Assembly (NCBI GenBank): GCA_946637575.1
Contig: CAMPBJ010000044.1
Coordinates: 1 to 7,429 of the forward strand
Source: an uncultured Clostridia bacterium
GTDB lineage: Bacteria; Bacillota; Clostridia; Christensenellales; Borkfalkiaceae
Length of the DNA: 7,429 nt
Direction: 5' to 3'
The notes under the pieces are model-generated. The model was given only the letters and a program-made list of their open reading frames with translations. It was not told the DNA's origin and did not search any database. The position numbers and the translations under genes are program-made. The number at the start of each line of letters is the position of its first letter. The stretch's first letter is position 1. Of the stretch, positions 6,231 to 7,429 are shown piece after piece.

Positions 6231-6938
6231 TTATTTTTTCGATCTTTTCGTCTTGGATTTTACGAGTTCTCTCGACGTGTCTAAAAGATTTAAAATAAAC
6301 TCGTCCGAAAGGCTTTCGTCCAAAAAGACGCTTATCCACTTTTGCTTGTTCATGTGATACGACGGGATAATGCCGTTCTTCTTAACGAGTTCGTCGCGCT
6401 GTTTTTCGTCGACTTTAAGGTTTATAATATCCAGACGTCCGGGTTCGTTTTTATAGTCCTTACCTAAAACCTTTCTTTCCACGTTCATAACGAGCGCGTA
6501 CCACTTGCCGTTATCTTTTCTACGGAACACGCCGTAGTCGCGGAACTTTACGTCGCGGAAGGGATAGTCCGCAAATTCGTTATATTTTCCGTTTATTATT
6601 CTTTCCAGCCTGTTTGCCTGATCGGATACAAAGGATTGCTTGTTAAAAGCGTTGTCGCGGATATCCGTCAAAATCTCCTTTAACGCCGTTCTGACTTCCC
6701 CGACGAACGCGCCGTCGAAGTTTTCGTTGTTTATCTGCACGTACTCGTCGCCGAACTCGTTTTCTATTACCTTTACCGCCGTTTCGCCGCTATAAAAAAC
6801 GGTTACTTCCGCGGTAAAAGTACCGCCGAAAAAGACGCGCGACAACTTATAACAGCCCTTTTCTTCCGTAAACCCGAAAGATAAAAGTTTTTGAAAATCG
6901 GGCTTGTAGGTCCTAAAAATCTCCTCCGATACTTTCAT
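6231..6938 (-). CDS. MmcQ/YjbR-family protein with an N-terminal extension
   Basis: A 235-residue protein. The C-terminal part, about 122-225, matches the YjbR/MmcQ (DUF419) fold: YPFRD at 125-129, a hairpin with GKWYALVMNV at 144-153, INLKVD at 172-177, and the hallmark YHMNKQKWISV at 194-204, followed by a helix with LLDTSRELV. The N-terminal about 110 residues form a second region (KGCYKLSRVFFGGTF, then an acidic beta-rich stretch) that I do not recognise by name, although YjbR proteins with such a leader occur in Clostridia as far as I recall. The tail from 227 on is very basic. The family is called DNA-binding from its structure; its cellular role is not established, and I assign none. 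The ATG lies 4 bp after the beta-galactosidase stop with a weak TTGGAA site, so it is probably co-transcribed. Its stop codon lies against the terminator shared with serA. No signal peptide or membrane segment. Confidence 0.8.
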   Translation of the reverse strand: MKVSEEIFRTYKPDFQKLLSFGFTEEKGCYKLSRVFFGGTFTAEVTVFYSGETAVKVIENEFGDEYVQINNENFDGAFVGEVRTALKEILTDIRDNAFNKQSFVSDQANRLERIINGKYNEFADYPFRDVKFRDYGVFRRKDNGKWYALVMNVERKVLGKDYKNEPGRLDIINLKVDEKQRDELVKKNGIIPSYHMNKQKWISVFLDESLSDEFILNLLDTSRELVKSKTKRSKK

Positions 6939-6942
6939 TATT

Positions 6943-7429
6943 CTATTCCAACGTAAGCGTAAACCCGAACTTGCCGTTTTCTTTCGGGAAGAACTCTTTC
7001 ATCATTTCAGGTCCGCAAGAGTTAGAACCAACGCCCGCCATTGCCCCGTCTATACGTATATAGGTCGCCTTGCTCTCGGGAAGTTCCCACGCGTGCGGAG
7101 TTTTTATATACTCTTCGACGGAGTGAGGAAGCGCGGAGAACGAGAACTCGCCCGTAAACTTTAATGTTCTCTCCCCGTCTTTTATCGTAAATAAATTCGT
7201 GCCGTATCTACTTCCGTTTTCCTGCGGTTTTAGATACCCCGTCTCCATTTTATCGACGGTGGTTTTATAGTAATCTTTTATCGCCGAAAGCCGTTTATCC
7301 ACGTAACTCTCGTTCGGTCCATAGCCGTAGTATTCCACGTCCTTAAACGCCTTATCCGCCGCAAAGTAAAACCCTATCGCGGGGATGCGCGCGTCCTTAT
7401 CCGTCAGAGAATAGGCGACGTTAACGCTT
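6943..7429 (-). CDS. lacZ: Beta-galactosidase, LacZ-type (GH2), C-terminal part; 5' end outside window
   Basis: The frame stays open from the stop codon to the window edge, showing the last 161 residues of a larger protein. This is the C-terminal beta-sandwich domain of LacZ-type enzymes (Bgal small chain). In order: IPAIGFYF, VEYYGYGPNESYVDK (compare VEWFGLGPQENYPDR in E. coli LacZ), LKPQENGSRYGT (compare PSENGLRCGT), FSFSALPHS followed by HAWEL, IDGAMAGVGSNSCGPE (compare IDGFHMGIGGDDSWSP), and a final FGFTLTLE. A GTG at 7338 could be read as a start for a 131-residue protein, but it is the conserved Val of VEYYGYGP, inside the domain, so that reading is wrong. The full enzyme would hydrolyse lactose or other beta-galactosides, but its catalytic domain is not visible. 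There is no sign of a secretion signal, because the N-terminus is missing. It lies 4 bp ahead of the YjbR-family gene. A GH2 enzyme with different sugar specificity is possible. Confidence 0.9.
   Translation of the reverse strand, partial: SVNVAYSLTDKDARIPAIGFYFAADKAFKDVEYYGYGPNESYVDKRLSAIKDYYKTTVDKMETGYLKPQENGSRYGTNLFTIKDGERTLKFTGEFSFSALPHSVEEYIKTPHAWELPESKATYIRIDGAMAGVGSNSCGPEMMKEFFPKENGKFGFTLTLE

Noticed and set aside
1..7429. CRISPR array, insertion sequence, prophage, toxin-antitoxin or defence genes
   Set aside because: No regularly spaced repeats, transposase, terminal inverted repeats or related protein motifs were seen. Almost all of the sequence is explained by housekeeping and metabolic genes.

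Overview
The window looks like an ordinary chromosomal stretch from a low-to-moderate-GC Firmicute, most likely an anaerobic, gut-type member of the Clostridia. I infer this from several things: an RNase J mRNA-decay enzyme, a TrmR/TrhP-type tRNA wobble-modification pair, strong AGGAG-type ribosome binding sites, UUG starts, sigma-A-like promoters, and a SerA of the shorter ACT-domain type. The species cannot be named from the sequence alone.

Layout. (1) Positions 1-131 hold no supportable gene, only a small hairpin and a strong hairpin with T tracts on both sides. (2) Positions 132-3713, minus strand, form a tight three-gene operon: rnj (RNase J), then trmR (SAM-dependent tRNA methyltransferase) 1 bp later, then a U32 'peptidase' family protein of the TrhP type that overlaps trmR by 4 bp (ATGA). 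Both rnj and trmR start with TTG. (3) Positions 3714-3921 form a divergent intergenic region. It has one good promoter per direction, a hairpin in the rnj leader, and a pair of 10-bp direct repeats between the promoters. (4) Positions 3922-6178, plus strand, hold serC and serA, the first two enzymes of serine biosynthesis, 13 bp apart. (5) Positions 6194-6229 form a symmetric 15-bp-stem terminator between convergent genes. (6) Positions 6231-7429, minus strand, hold a YjbR/MmcQ-family protein 4 bp downstream of a gene that runs off the window. The visible part of that gene is the C-terminal domain of a LacZ-type glycoside hydrolase family 2 beta-galactosidase.

How the genes work together. The minus-strand operon combines RNA processing with tRNA wobble modification. 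By analogy with Bacillus subtilis, TrhP makes 5-hydroxyuridine at U34 and TrmR methylates it to 5-methoxyuridine. SerA oxidises 3-phosphoglycerate to 3-phosphohydroxypyruvate and SerC transaminates it to phosphoserine. The phosphatase (SerB) is not in the window. SerA keeps the His/Asn positions expected for serine binding in its ACT domain, so feedback inhibition is plausible. The LacZ-YjbR pair looks like a separate transcription unit.

I see no CRISPR array, insertion sequence, tRNA, rRNA, phage gene, toxin-antitoxin pair or defence system. I find no convincing undescribed system. The most interesting leads are the architecture of the rnj/serC divergent region, the single-subunit TrhP next to TrmR, and an Asp where SerA normally carries its catalytic Glu.
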